From: JAOPZW01 sp963764585
GTDB lineage: Bacteria; Actinomycetota; Thermoleophilia; Solirubrobacterales; Solirubrobacteraceae
Reading direction: 5' to 3'
Assembly: GCA_963764585.1 (NCBI GenBank)
Contig: CAVXTB010000003.1
Span: 62,001-126,000, forward strand
Length of the DNA stretch: 64,000 nucleotides
Shown here: piece after piece, positions 1-8,298 of the stretch
How the letters are laid out: every line of letters begins with the position of its first letter
How positions within the stretch are numbered: position 1 is the stretch's first letter
The notes under the pieces: model-generated
Seen by the model: only the letters and a program-made list of their open reading frames with translations
Databases searched by the model: none
Told to the model about the DNA's origin: nothing
Program-made: the position numbers and the translations under genes

Positions 1-405
1 AAGGCGGACCTGGCCACCGCGGCGATCGCCTCGATGCGCGTGCGCGCGCGTCCCGCGCCGACCGACGACGTGCGCGCCGACCTCATCGCCCACCTGCGCC
101 TCCTGCGCGCGGGCCTCGAGCGCCCCAACGGGATGGCGATGCTCGGCACCGTGCTCGCCGAGGAGGGCGAGACGCCGGAGCTGCTCGCGCTCTTCCGCGA
201 GCGCCTCGTGGCGCCGCGCCGGCGCGAGCTGCGCGCCGTCCTCGAGGCCGCGCGCAACCGCGGCGACGTGCGCCACGACGCCAACCTCGAGGTGGCCGTC
301 AACGCGCTCGTCGGCGCCTTCTTCGCCCGCTACCTGGCCGGCGACTCGTTCGGCGGGCGCTTCGTCACGACGCTCGTCGACACCGTCCTCGACGGCCTTC
401 GCTAA
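1..405 (+). CDS. TetR-family regulator, C-terminal part (5' end outside window)
   Basis: The frame is open from base 1 to a TAA at 403-405 and encodes about 134 residues. What is visible is an all-helical segment with the layout of a TetR C-terminal ligand/dimerisation domain: a helix with a 'RLVAPRR' segment, then 'VAVNALVGAFFARYLAGD' near the end, typical of the TetR_C_33-type domain. The HTH must lie upstream of the window, so DNA-binding is inferred. The stop codon overlaps the stop of the convergent DoxX gene by three bases. Target genes cannot be told from here. Confidence 0.75.
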   Translation, partial: KADLATAAIASMRVRARPAPTDDVRADLIAHLRLLRAGLERPNGMAMLGTVLAEEGETPELLALFRERLVAPRRRELRAVLEAARNRGDVRHDANLEVAVNALVGAFFARYLAGDSFGGRFVTTLVDTVLDGLR

Positions 406-755
406 CGCATCGCCGCCCGCACGAGCGCGATGAACACCGCCTGGAACGGCAGGCGCGCGTAGAGCGTCGCGCGGCCGCCGGGCACCGGGTGGCGCTCGGG
501 GTGCTGGGCCATCCACACGTTGGCGGGGAAGACGGCGACGAGCGTCGCGATCAGCCACCAGCCCGCGGCGCGCCGCGCCGGCGGCACCATGAGCCCGACG
601 CCGCCCGCGATCTCGGCGACGCCGCTGGCGTAGACCAGCTCGCGGTGGGCCGGCAGGTAGTCGGGCATGATCGACAGGTACCAGCGCGTGCGGGTGAAGT
701 GCAGGAGGCCGGCGACGACGAAGAGCGGCCCGGCGAGGAGGCGAACGGCTCGCAT
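402..755 (-). CDS. DoxX-like small membrane protein
   Basis: This 117-residue protein has about four hydrophobic helices: residues 4-20, 43-60, 64-82 and 100-114. An N-terminal 'RLLAGPLFVVAGLLHF' and 'VYASGVAEIAGGVGLMVPP' are characteristic of the DoxX/DoxD-like family of inner-membrane proteins. The start is the ATG at 755, because the first membrane helix follows at once and the open frame further upstream only shadows the hydrolase gene on the other strand. DoxX members are linked to quinone or thiol redox chemistry in some species. No specific partner is visible here. Confidence 0.8.
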   Translation of the reverse strand: MRAVRLLAGPLFVVAGLLHFTRTRWYLSIMPDYLPAHRELVYASGVAEIAGGVGLMVPPARRAAGWWLIATLVAVFPANVWMAQHPERHPVPGGRATLYARLPFQAVFIALVRAAMR

Positions 756-779
756 CGGGCGGGACTGTAGTGTCGCGCG

Positions 780-1559
780 GTGCTCTCCTACCTCGAGGCC
801 GGCCCCGACGGCGACGCGCGCGGGACGCTGCTGTGCCTGCACGGCTACCCGGAGTCCGGCCACATGTGGAGCGTGCTCGTCGAGCGCGCCGCGGCCGCCG
901 GCTGGCGCGCGCTCGCGCCCGACCTGCCGGGCTACGGCGACTCGCCGCCCGATCCGCCGCACACCTGGACGCGGATGGTCGAGGCGGTCGATCGCTTCCA
1001 CGATGAGCGCGCCGGCGGCCCGGTGGCGCTGTGCGTGCACGACTGGGGCGGGCTCATCGGCCTGCGCTGGGCCTGCGACCACCCCGAGAAGGTCAGCGCG
1101 CTGATCATCTCGGCCACCGGCTTCTTCGCCGACGGCAAGTGGCACGGCCTCGCGCAGGCGCTGCGCACCGAGGGCCAGGGCGAGGAGGTCGTCGACGGCG
1201 CCACGCGCGAGGCATTCGGCCAGATGGTCGCGAGCGTCGCGCCGGGCATCGACGACCGGGCGGTCGACGAGTACTTCAAGGCCTACGCCGACCCCGTCCG
1301 CCGCCGCGGCCAGCTCGAGCTCTACCGCTCGGGCGACTTCTCGGAGCTCGGGCCCTACAGCGGCCGCCTCGCCGCCATGGACGTCCCGACGCTCCTGCTC
1401 TTCGGCTCCGAGGACCCGTTCGCGCCGGTGGCAAGCGCCCACCGCTTCGCGCGCGAGATCCCGCACGCGCGGCTCGAGATCCTCGACGGCGTCGGGCATT
1501 TCATGTTCGACGAGGTGCCCGAGCGAGCCGCGGGCATCGTCGTCGACTTCCTTGGGTAA
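780..1559 (+). CDS. Alpha/beta hydrolase, haloalkane dehalogenase/epoxide hydrolase type
   Basis: This 259-residue soluble enzyme starts at GTG 780. The oxyanion motif HGYP is at residues 21-24. The nucleophile elbow reads V-H-D-W-G-G with Asp88 where lipases have Ser. Aspartate nucleophiles mark haloalkane dehalogenases, fluoroacetate dehalogenases and epoxide hydrolases, which hydrolyse C-halogen or epoxide bonds through an aspartyl ester. The late acid ('GSEDPF') and the histidine ('GVGHFMFDE') are both present. The Trp next to the nucleophile suits either dehalogenases or epoxide hydrolases, so the substrate is left open. The gene is divergent from DoxX with only about 25 bases between the starts. 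Confidence 0.8.
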   Translation: MLSYLEAGPDGDARGTLLCLHGYPESGHMWSVLVERAAAAGWRALAPDLPGYGDSPPDPPHTWTRMVEAVDRFHDERAGGPVALCVHDWGGLIGLRWACDHPEKVSALIISATGFFADGKWHGLAQALRTEGQGEEVVDGATREAFGQMVASVAPGIDDRAVDEYFKAYADPVRRRGQLELYRSGDFSELGPYSGRLAAMDVPTLLLFGSEDPFAPVASAHRFAREIPHARLEILDGVGHFMFDEVPERAAGIVVDFLG

Positions 1560-1594
1560 GGAAGCCTCGCCAACCGTCCCACGAGGAGGGATAC

Positions 1595-3178
1595 ATGCGA
1601 GGACCACGTCGTCTCGCGTGGGCGGCAGTTGCCGCCTGCGCGCTGATCGCTGCAGCACCCGCGGCCGCGCGCCAGGCGCCGGCCGTACCCACCCTCGACT
1701 GGCAGCCGTGCGGAACGGCGGCCAACGTCACCTGCGCCACGGCCACGGTGCCGCTCGACTACGACAAGCCCAACGGCGAGAGCATCAAGCTGCACCTGGC
1801 CAAGTCGCCCGCGATCGATCAGGCGCACAAGATCGGATCCCTGTTCATCAACTTCGGCGGCCCCGGCGGCACCGCTGCCGACCGCTTCGAGGCCCGCGGC
1901 CAGACCTACCGGCCGGGGCTCAACCAGCGCTTCGACATCATCGCCATGGACCCGCGCGGCGTCGGCCAGAGCTCGCCCGCGATCGACTGCAAGGCCAACC
2001 AGGAGACCGACGGGATCTACTCGCAGCCGATCGCGTCGCCCGACAACCTCGACGTCCGCGGCCTGATCGCCAAGGACCAGGGCTACATCAAGCGCTGCAT
2101 CCAGCTCAACGGCAGCATCCTGGCCCACGTCTCGACGGCGAACGTGGCGCGTGACATCGACCTCCTGCGCCAGTCGCTTGGCGAGCAGAAGATCACGTAC
2201 TTCGGCTACTCGTACGGCACCTTCCTGGGCGCCACCTACGCGAGCATGTTCCCGACGCACTACCGCGCGATGGTGCTCGACGGGCCGGTCGATGCCGAGG
2301 CGTACATCAACGATCCGCTGCGCGACCTCAGCGCCCAGACCAGCGGCTTCGAGCGCGCCCTCGGGCGGTTCTTCCAGGCCTGCGCGGCTGACCGCAACGC
2401 GTGCAGCGACTTCCCGGCCAGCGGCAGCGACCCGTGGGATGCGTTCGACGCGCTCATCGACAAGCTCGACGCCAACCCGCTGCCGGTGGGCGATCGCACG
2501 CTCGACGGCGACGACGTCCGCACCGGCGTGGCCGCCGCGCTCTACAGCAAGCTCAACTGGCCGCTGCTGGCGAAGGCGCTCGCCGACGCCGAGAACGGCA
2601 ACGGCGAGCTGATGGAGTCGCTGACCGACGCCTTCTACGGCAACAACGGCGACGGGACGTTCGACCCCGGCGGTGACCGCTACTTCACGATCGGCGCGAC
2701 CGAGCAGCGCTACCCGCGCGATCTGCGCACCTACCTGTCGGCCGGCCAGCGCTCGTGGGACCAGCACGAGCACTTCTGGTGGAACAACGGCTACGTCGAG
2801 CTCAACTACGGGCTCTACCCGGTGCACGATCGCGACGCCTACGACGGGCCGTTCAAGGTCCCGTCCTCCGCGGTGACCCCACTGGTCATCGGGACGACGT
2901 ACGACCCGGCGACCCCGTACCGCGGCGCGAAGAACCTGGTCCGCACGTTGGGCAACGCGCGCCTGCTGACCATGCGCGGCGACGGCCACACCGCCTACAA
3001 CCCGTCGAACTCCCCGACGTGCATCAACCCCGCCGTCGAGGCCTACGTCAACGACGTCACGCTGCCCGCCCCGGGCACGCAGTGCCGTCAGGTGGTCGGG
3101 TTCACGCGCCTGCCCACGGTTCAGGCGTTCGCGGTGCCGCAGGTCGTGAAGCTGCGCCCGCACGTGGCGCCCTTCTAG
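1595..3178 (+). CDS. Secreted alpha/beta hydrolase, tripeptidyl-aminopeptidase type (copy 1)
   Basis: The product has 527 residues and a clear Sec signal peptide: positive MRGPRR, a hydrophobic Ala-rich core, and a cleavage region near 'AAARQAP'. The mature protein has the S33-type fold. The oxyanion/strand motif 'FGGPGG' is followed by 'DPRGVGQS', the nucleophile elbow G-Y-S-Y-G with Ser206, Asp437 in 'TYDPATPY', and His465 in 'GDGHTAY'. Streptomyces tripeptidyl aminopeptidases of this family release tripeptides from extracellular proteins, and that role is inferred here. Several cysteines fit an exported protein. The ATG at 1595 has a strong GAGGAGGG site just upstream. The next gene is a close paralogue. 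Confidence 0.85.
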   Translation: MRGPRRLAWAAVAACALIAAAPAAARQAPAVPTLDWQPCGTAANVTCATATVPLDYDKPNGESIKLHLAKSPAIDQAHKIGSLFINFGGPGGTAADRFEARGQTYRPGLNQRFDIIAMDPRGVGQSSPAIDCKANQETDGIYSQPIASPDNLDVRGLIAKDQGYIKRCIQLNGSILAHVSTANVARDIDLLRQSLGEQKITYFGYSYGTFLGATYASMFPTHYRAMVLDGPVDAEAYINDPLRDLSAQTSGFERALGRFFQACAADRNACSDFPASGSDPWDAFDALIDKLDANPLPVGDRTLDGDDVRTGVAAALYSKLNWPLLAKALADAENGNGELMESLTDAFYGNNGDGTFDPGGDRYFTIGATEQRYPRDLRTYLSAGQRSWDQHEHFWWNNGYVELNYGLYPVHDRDAYDGPFKVPSSAVTPLVIGTTYDPATPYRGAKNLVRTLGNARLLTMRGDGHTAYNPSNSPTCINPAVEAYVNDVTLPAPGTQCRQVVGFTRLPTVQAFAVPQVVKLRPHVAPF

Positions 3179-3192
3179 CGCTCCTCATCTCA

Positions 3193-3222
3193 CCCGCCGC
3201 GGCGCCCGCGCGTCGCGGCGGG
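3193..3222 (+). terminator. GC-rich hairpin after hydrolase copy 1
   Basis: Arms 3193-3205 and 3210-3222 pair over 13 positions (one G-T) around a four-base loop. The hairpin sits 15 bases after the stop codon. There is no strong U-tract, as is usual in high-GC actinobacteria. The stem resembles the hairpin behind copy 2, so it appears to have been duplicated along with the gene. Confidence 0.55.
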
Positions 3223-3304
3223 CCGAGCGCCAGCTTGCGTCCGCACCGCGCTGCCTGGTAGGGCTTTCCCCAACAGACTCACCCACTGGGGAGGGAGCCT
3301 TCAC

Positions 3305-4915
3305 ATGCAGGGACGTTCTCGTCTGCGGGCGACCGTGCTCGCATGCGTGCTTTTTGGCACGCTGGCAGCGACGGCCGGCGCACAGCAGGTACCGAAGCTC
3401 AACTGGCAGCCGTGCGGTGACGCCGACAACGTCGTGTGCACGCAGGCACAGGTGCCGCTCGACTACGACCATCCGAGCGGCAAGAGCATCTCGCTGTTCG
3501 TGGCCAAGTCACCTGCGACCGACCAGGCGCACAGACTCGGCGCGCTGTTCTTCAACTTCGGTGGCCCGGGTGGATCCGCGGCCGACTACGTCGAGGCGGT
3601 CGGGGCCAACCCCAACGGCGTGTGGGGCACGCTGAACACGCGCTACGACATCATCGGGATGGACCCGCGCGGCGTCGGCCAGAGCGAGCCTTCGATCGAC
3701 TGCAAGGTCAATCAGGAGACGCAGGGCATCTACGGCCACCCGTTCACGACGCCCGACAACCTCAACAAGCAGGCGCAGATCAACCACGACCTGCGCTACG
3801 ACGCGCGCTGCATCGCGCTCAACCAGGAGATCCTGCCGCACGTGTCGACGGCCAACGTCGCGCGCGACCTCGACCTCCTGCGCCAGGCCGTCGGCGAGAG
3901 CAAGCTGACCTACTTCGGCTACTCGTACGGAACGTTCCTCGGCGCGACCTACGCGAGCATGTTCCCGCACAACTACCGCCGGATGGTCCTCGACGGTCCG
4001 GTTGACGCGGACGCGTACATCAACGAGCCACTCGACGACCTCAGCTCGCAGAGCGACGGCTTCGAGCGCGCGATCGGGCGCTTCCTCCAGGCCTGCGCGG
4101 TCGACCAGGTCGCCTGCAGCGGGTTCGGCGGCACCGATCCGTGGGACGCCTACGACCAGCTGATCGATGCGGCCAACGCAGCGCCGATCCCTGCGGGCGG
4201 CGACGATCCGCGGCCGGTCAACGGCGACGACATCCTGACCGCGACGCTCTGGGACATCTACGCCAAGCAGTTCTGGGGCGAGCTCGCCAAGGCGCTGGCC
4301 GACGCGGCGAACGGCGACGGGACCGGCATCCGCACGCTCGTCGACCAGTCGTTCGGCAACAACCTCGACGGGACATTCGATCCCGGCACCGACCGCTACT
4401 TCACGATCGGCGCCATCGAGCAGCGCTATCCGAACGACCCGAACCTCTACTTCCGCCTGGGCAAGCGCTCGTGGTCCGAGCACGATCACACCTGGTGGAA
4501 CAACGGCTACGTCGAGCTCTACTACGGGCTCTGGCCGATCCACGACCGCGACGCGTACGACGGTCCGTTCCGGATCCGCAACTCGTCGCCGACGCCGCTG
4601 ATCGTCGCCACGACCTATGACCCGGCGACGCCGTATCGCGGCGCGAAGAACCTCGTCCGCGACCTGGGCAACGCCCGGCTGCTGACGATGCGCGGCGACG
4701 GACACACCGCGTACGGAGGCAACTCGCCGTGCATCGACGCGGCGGTCGACACGTACATGTTCGACGGCACGCTGCCCGCTCCGGGCACGACCTGCAAGCA
4801 GGACGTGCCGTTCGAGGCGCCCGAGAGCCAGCCGACGGTGCAGGCGCTGAAGGTCCCGCAGATCGCGCCGTTGCAGCGCCAGCTGAGGACGAAGCCGCTG
4901 CTGCCGATGCGCTGA
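3305..4915 (+). CDS. Secreted alpha/beta hydrolase, tripeptidyl-aminopeptidase type (copy 2)
   Basis: This 536-residue exported hydrolase is a tandem duplicate of the upstream gene; by eye about two thirds of aligned residues are identical. It has a signal peptide (MQGRSRLR, then a hydrophobic core ending near 'ATAGAQQ') and the full triad: Ser207 in G-Y-S-Y-G, Asp439 in 'TYDPATPY' and His467 in 'GDGHTAY'. The 'LNWQPCG' start and paired cysteines of the mature protein match copy 1. The start is the ATG at 3305 behind GGGGAGGGAG. The copies differ mainly in the cap region and the C-terminal tail, so they may differ in peptide preference. Extracellular peptide scavenging is an inference from the family. 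Confidence 0.85.
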   Translation: MQGRSRLRATVLACVLFGTLAATAGAQQVPKLNWQPCGDADNVVCTQAQVPLDYDHPSGKSISLFVAKSPATDQAHRLGALFFNFGGPGGSAADYVEAVGANPNGVWGTLNTRYDIIGMDPRGVGQSEPSIDCKVNQETQGIYGHPFTTPDNLNKQAQINHDLRYDARCIALNQEILPHVSTANVARDLDLLRQAVGESKLTYFGYSYGTFLGATYASMFPHNYRRMVLDGPVDADAYINEPLDDLSSQSDGFERAIGRFLQACAVDQVACSGFGGTDPWDAYDQLIDAANAAPIPAGGDDPRPVNGDDILTATLWDIYAKQFWGELAKALADAANGDGTGIRTLVDQSFGNNLDGTFDPGTDRYFTIGAIEQRYPNDPNLYFRLGKRSWSEHDHTWWNNGYVELYYGLWPIHDRDAYDGPFRIRNSSPTPLIVATTYDPATPYRGAKNLVRDLGNARLLTMRGDGHTAYGGNSPCIDAAVDTYMFDGTLPAPGTTCKQDVPFEAPESQPTVQALKVPQIAPLQRQLRTKPLLPMR

Positions 4916-4928
4916 GCAATCAATGCGC

Positions 4929-4959
4929 ACCCGCCGCGGCGCCTCGCGCCGCGGCGGGT
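4929..4959 (+). terminator. Perfect 13-bp hairpin after hydrolase copy 2
   Basis: Arm 4929-4941 (acccgccgcggcg) pairs perfectly with 4947-4959 around the five-base loop cctcg, starting 14 bases after the stop codon. It is a likely intrinsic terminator without a clear T-run, and it separates the peptidase pair from the next gene. Confidence 0.65.
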
Positions 4960-4999
4960 CGCGTTGACCTCGCCTTCACACGGGTGTAGGACTGGGCGC

Positions 5000-5809
5000 A
5001 TGCCTACCCCGTTCGATCCCGGCTACGTCGACGAGCCTTTCGCCTCGCTCGTCGCGACCTACCCCGGCGCCATCGCCTACCCGGGCGCGGGCTTCCGGCT
5101 CGAATGGGGGCCCGTGTTCCATCGCGGGCGCCTGGACGGCACCGCGCGCGTGCTCGTCATCGGGCAGGACCCGGCCCAGCACGAGACGATCGCGCGGCGG
5201 ATCCTCGTGGGCGAGGCGGGCCATCGGCTGCAGGGCTTCCTCTTCAAGCTCGGCATCGACCGCAGCTACGTGATGGTCAACACGTTCCTCTACAGCGTCT
5301 TCGGGAGCGCGTCGAAGAACGCGAACCTCACGCGCATCGCGACCTATCGGCACAAGTGGCTCGACGCCGTCTTCGCCCACGAGCCGATCGAGGCGGTCGT
5401 CACGCTCGGAGGCCTGGCCGACAAGGCGTGGCAGAAGTGGGCGGCGACGCCGGCTGGCCAAGCCGTCTCGCCCGCCTACCAGCACATCACCCATCCGACC
5501 GCGCCCGAGAGCGCCGCCGGCCACGGCCAGGGCGACCGCGACCAGCTCATCACCAAGATGCTCGCCAACTGGAACGCCGCGCTGCTGGCGCTCAAGCCGG
5601 CGATCGCCCACCCGGACAAGAACCGCAGCCTCGTCCTGTACGGCGACGCGTTCGCCGACGGCGAGAAGAAGCCGATCCCGATGGACGACCTGGCGGCCGG
5701 ATCACCCGAGTGGATGGCCACCAACGACGGCTGGGCCGACCGCGACGGCACGGGCAAGCGCAAGCTGATGATCGCCGTCACCGCGCCGAAGACGGCCATC
5801 CCGGCCTGA
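5000..5809 (+). CDS. Uracil-DNA-glycosylase-superfamily protein
   Basis: The 269-residue product has 'RVLVIGQDPAQHE' at residues 50-62, the G-Q-D-P water-activating loop of the uracil-DNA glycosylase fold. It then has 'GFLFKLGIDRSYVMVNTFLYSVFG', the substrate-side strand, and a late 'HITHPTAPESA' loop in the position of the H-P-S motif. It is longer than family 4/5 enzymes and lacks their four iron-sulfur cysteines. The ATG at 5000 is preferred over an in-frame ATG at 4964, which lies almost on the upstream hairpin. Glycosylase activity is plausible but unproven, since many superfamily members have uncertain substrates. Confidence 0.7.
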   Translation: MPTPFDPGYVDEPFASLVATYPGAIAYPGAGFRLEWGPVFHRGRLDGTARVLVIGQDPAQHETIARRILVGEAGHRLQGFLFKLGIDRSYVMVNTFLYSVFGSASKNANLTRIATYRHKWLDAVFAHEPIEAVVTLGGLADKAWQKWAATPAGQAVSPAYQHITHPTAPESAAGHGQGDRDQLITKMLANWNAALLALKPAIAHPDKNRSLVLYGDAFADGEKKPIPMDDLAAGSPEWMATNDGWADRDGTGKRKLMIAVTAPKTAIPA

Positions 5810-5810
5810 C

Positions 5811-6314
5811 TCAGGGCCAGCCCGGCTCCATCGCGTACTCGTCCTCGCCGAGGGCGAGCACGATCGGCTCGCTGCCGTCGGCGCGGGCGGTGATGGCCAG
5901 CGGCGCTTGCGGGTCGTTGGTGGCGAACTGCGCCATCGCGACGTTGCGCCCGCCGAGCGCCGTGGCGAGATCGCGCACCGCGGCGGCCAGGTGCGCGACC
6001 CCGCCGATCGGCGCGGCGATCTCGGCCTGCGCGGCGTCGACGTCGAACGCTGGCAGCATGCGCACGTCGGGCAGCGGCGCCGGCTCGGCGTCGAGCTCGA
6101 TCGAGTGGGGGAGGTGCACCACGCGGTCGCCGTAGTCGACCTCGATCGGCAGCAGGCGCCCGCAGTCGACGACCGCCGCGCCCTCGCCTGGCTCGCGATC
6201 GACGACCGCCACGGCGCGCACGGCGCCCGAGCGGTGCAGGAACTCGCGCAGGGTCACGACGACGACGTCGAGCGGCCCGACCGATGCGACCAGCTCGATG
6301 GCGTCGTCGTCCAT
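5811..6314 (-). CDS. Uncharacterised protein next to the HtrA-like protease
   Basis: This 167-residue soluble protein is acidic and rich in short beta-strand segments such as 'LDVVVVTLREFLHRSG' and 'IVLALGEDEYAMEPGWP'. No signal peptide or membrane helix is visible and I do not recognise a family. Its start abuts the stop of the protease gene upstream (6315), so the two almost certainly form one transcript. A link to proteolysis or its regulation is only positional. Confidence 0.65.
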   Translation of the reverse strand: MDDDAIELVASVGPLDVVVVTLREFLHRSGAVRAVAVVDREPGEGAAVVDCGRLLPIEVDYGDRVVHLPHSIELDAEPAPLPDVRMLPAFDVDAAQAEIAAPIGGVAHLAAAVRDLATALGGRNVAMAQFATNDPQAPLAITARADGSEPIVLALGEDEYAMEPGWP

Positions 6315-7331
6315 CTAGTCGGGCAGCTCCGCGGGCGTCACCGTGATCGACCGCAGCTCGCCCCCGCGCACGACGCTCGCTTTGACCGCGACGTCGATGC
6401 GCTCGGCGGTCATCAGGCGCTGCAGGTCGTCGGCGCCGGCGAGCTCGACGCCGTCGAGCTCCACGAGCAGGTCCTCGGGGCGCAGGTCCGCGCGCGCCGC
6501 GGGCGAGCCCTCGACGACCTCGACGACCTCGACGGCGCGCTCGCGCCCGAGGCGCCCGGCCACGCGCGGCGGCAGCGGGCGCGGCCCGACGGCGATGCCC
6601 AGCCACGCGCGGCGCACGCGTCCGTCGGACATCAGCGCCGCGACGATCCGCCGCGTGGCGTCGTTGATGGGGACGGCCAGGCCGAGGCCGACGCCGGCCA
6701 CCGCGGTGTTGATGCCGACCACGCGGCCGCCGCCGTCGACGAGCGCGCCGCCGGAGTTGCCGGGGTTCAGCGCGGCGTCGGTCTGCACGACGTTCTCGAC
6801 CATGCGGTGCGGGCCGCCGCGCCGGCCGACGGGCAGCGAGCGCCCGAGCGCCGAGACGACGCCGGCGGTGACCGATCCGGCGAAGCCGTGCGGGTTGCCG
6901 ATCGCGACGACGAGCTGGCCGACCTGCAGCTCGGTCGCGTCGCCCAGGATGGCGGGCGTCAGGGTGTCGCCGTCGGCGCGCAGGACGGCGAGGTCGGAGA
7001 GGGGGTCGGCGCCGACGACGGAGAAGCGCATCTCGCGCCCGTCGACGAACGAGGCGGCGCCGCTGCGCGAGCCCTCGACGACGTGGGCGGAGGTCAGCAG
7101 GAAGCCGTCGGGCGTGATGACGACGGCGCTGCCGCCGCCGGCGGCGACGCGCCCGCCGCGCAGGCGGCGCGTCACGCGCAGGTTGGCGACGCTCGGGGCG
7201 AGGTCGCGCGCCACCGCGGTGACGACGCGCGAGTACGCGTCGAGCGCCTCGCCGTCCGACGGTCGCCCATCGGCCGAGCGCTGATCGGCGCCGTCGCCGA
7301 TGCCCGAGACGAAGGAGAGGGTGCTGCTCAT
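6315..7331 (-). CDS. HtrA/DegP-like trypsin-fold serine protease with PDZ domain
   Basis: The 338-residue product has a complete S1C triad: His83 in 'TSAHVVEG', Asp113 in 'DPLSDLAVLRAD', and Ser193 in 'NPGNSGGALVD'. A single PDZ domain follows at about residues 245-332 ('AWLGIAVG', 'GSPAARADLRPEDLLVELDG'). HtrA enzymes degrade or chaperone misfolded, usually extracytoplasmic, proteins. Here no signal peptide or transmembrane anchor is seen ahead of the protease domain, whichever start is used (ATG 7331 chosen, ATG 7355 possible). The gene is divergent from dodecin and is followed directly by a small uncharacterised gene. Confidence 0.85.
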   Translation of the reverse strand: MSSTLSFVSGIGDGADQRSADGRPSDGEALDAYSRVVTAVARDLAPSVANLRVTRRLRGGRVAAGGGSAVVITPDGFLLTSAHVVEGSRSGAASFVDGREMRFSVVGADPLSDLAVLRADGDTLTPAILGDATELQVGQLVVAIGNPHGFAGSVTAGVVSALGRSLPVGRRGGPHRMVENVVQTDAALNPGNSGGALVDGGGRVVGINTAVAGVGLGLAVPINDATRRIVAALMSDGRVRRAWLGIAVGPRPLPPRVAGRLGRERAVEVVEVVEGSPAARADLRPEDLLVELDGVELAGADDLQRLMTAERIDVAVKASVVRGGELRSITVTPAELPD

Positions 7332-7407
7332 GCGGACGACGCTAGCAACCGGCATATGCGGGCGATTAGAGTCGCGCACGTCCCCCACCCCAGAGGAAGG
7401 AGACTCG

Positions 7408-7611
7408 ATGGCGGTCACCAAGATCATCGAGCTCGTCGGGAGCTCCAGCGAAAGCTCTGACGCCGCGGTGAAGGCGGCGCTCGAGGAGGCGCGCAAGACG
7501 CTGCGCAACATCAAGGCCATCGACGTGGTGTCCACGGGCCTGCGCGGCGAGAACCTCGACGAGTGGCGCGCGCTGGTGCGGCTCTCGATCCTCATCGACC
7601 GCGTCGACTAG
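7408..7611 (+). CDS. Dodecin (flavin-binding storage protein)
   Basis: This 67-residue protein matches dodecin along its length: 'VTKIIELVGSS..S..DAAVKAALEEARKTLRNIKAIDV' followed by two strands. Dodecins form hollow dodecamers that bind flavins, or in some bacteria CoA/FMN, and are thought to buffer free flavin and limit photodamage. The conserved Trp that stacks on the flavin is in 'EWRALVRLSI'. The ATG at 7408 has an excellent AGAGGAAGGAG site. The stop overlaps the convergent phosphoesterase gene by four bases. Confidence 0.93.
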   Translation: MAVTKIIELVGSSSESSDAAVKAALEEARKTLRNIKAIDVVSTGLRGENLDEWRALVRLSILIDRVD

Positions 7612-8294
7612 ACCATCGCGGCGCGCTCGATGCGCGCCGCGGCGACCTCGCCCCACGGCGCGCCGTCGGCGACCTCGCGCACCCGCGCGGCGCTGGCGGC
7701 GTAGTCGTAGGCGACGCGGCGGCGCTCGATGCGCCCGTCGTCGTGCATCAGCGCCCACGCGGCGCGGTGGTCGCCGTCGGTCGGCATGCCGACCGATCCG
7801 GGTGCCACGAGCTCGATGCCGTACGCCCCGACGCGCTCGAACGCGACGTGAAGGTGCCCGAAGACGATCCTGCGATCCTCGACGCCCTCCAGCAGCTCGG
7901 GCTCGTCCGCGCCGGGCTCGGGCGTGAACGACCGCAGGTCGCTCTTGGGCGAGGCGTGCCACGCGCGCGTCTCGTGGCCGAGGTCGGCGCTCTCGGGCAG
8001 CGCGCCAAGCTCGGCGATCGTGTCGGCGTCGAGCAGCTCGCGCGTGGCCAGCACGCCGCTGTGCATCGGCTCGGGGTCGGGCAGGTGGCTGGCCGCCCAG
8101 CGATCGACGTTGCCGCGGATCCAGATGGCGTCCTGGAGCTCGCGCAGCCGCGCGATCGTCTCGGGCTGCCAGCCGCCGAAGACGGCGTAGTCGCCGCCGA
8201 GCAGGTAGCGGCGCGCGCCGGCCGCCCGGGTGTCGTCGAGCACGGCCTCGAGCGCCGGTAGGTTGCCGTGGATGTCGAACAGCAGCGCCAGCAT
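7608..8294 (-). CDS. Calcineurin-like metallophosphoesterase (YfcE/MJ0936 type)
   Basis: The 228-residue protein has the metallophosphoesterase metal-binding blocks in order. 'FDIHGNLPALEAVL' stands for DxHGN, 'LLGGDYAVFGGWQPE' for GD, 'IRGNVDRW' for GN.D, 'WHASPKS' gives a histidine, and 'VFGHLHV' for GHxH. The compact size and N-terminal 'DIHGN' put it with small phosphodiesterases and phosphatases related to YfcE and to YmdB-like predicted phosphoesterases. The substrate is unknown. The start at 8294 is the first Met before the DxH motif. It is convergent with dodecin and divergent from the GNAT gene, with the 5' ends overlapping or nearly so. Confidence 0.82.
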   Translation of the reverse strand: MLALLFDIHGNLPALEAVLDDTRAAGARRYLLGGDYAVFGGWQPETIARLRELQDAIWIRGNVDRWAASHLPDPEPMHSGVLATRELLDADTIAELGALPESADLGHETRAWHASPKSDLRSFTPEPGADEPELLEGVEDRRIVFGHLHVAFERVGAYGIELVAPGSVGMPTDGDHRAAWALMHDDGRIERRRVAYDYAASAARVREVADGAPWGEVAAARIERAAMV

Positions 8295-8298
8295 CGCG

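Noticed and set aside
402..1658. A 418-codon open frame on the minus strand, much longer than the DoxX-like gene
   Set aside because: Only the last 117 codons show family features; the rest is the shadow of the dehalogenase-like gene on the plus strand, rich in Arg/Ala/Gly as expected of antisense GC-rich frames.
1355..3163. A 602-codon minus-strand frame opposite hydrolase copy 1
   Set aside because: It has no recognisable motif and mirrors the codon pattern of the clearly coding plus strand. The same holds for the 473-codon frame at 3509-4930.
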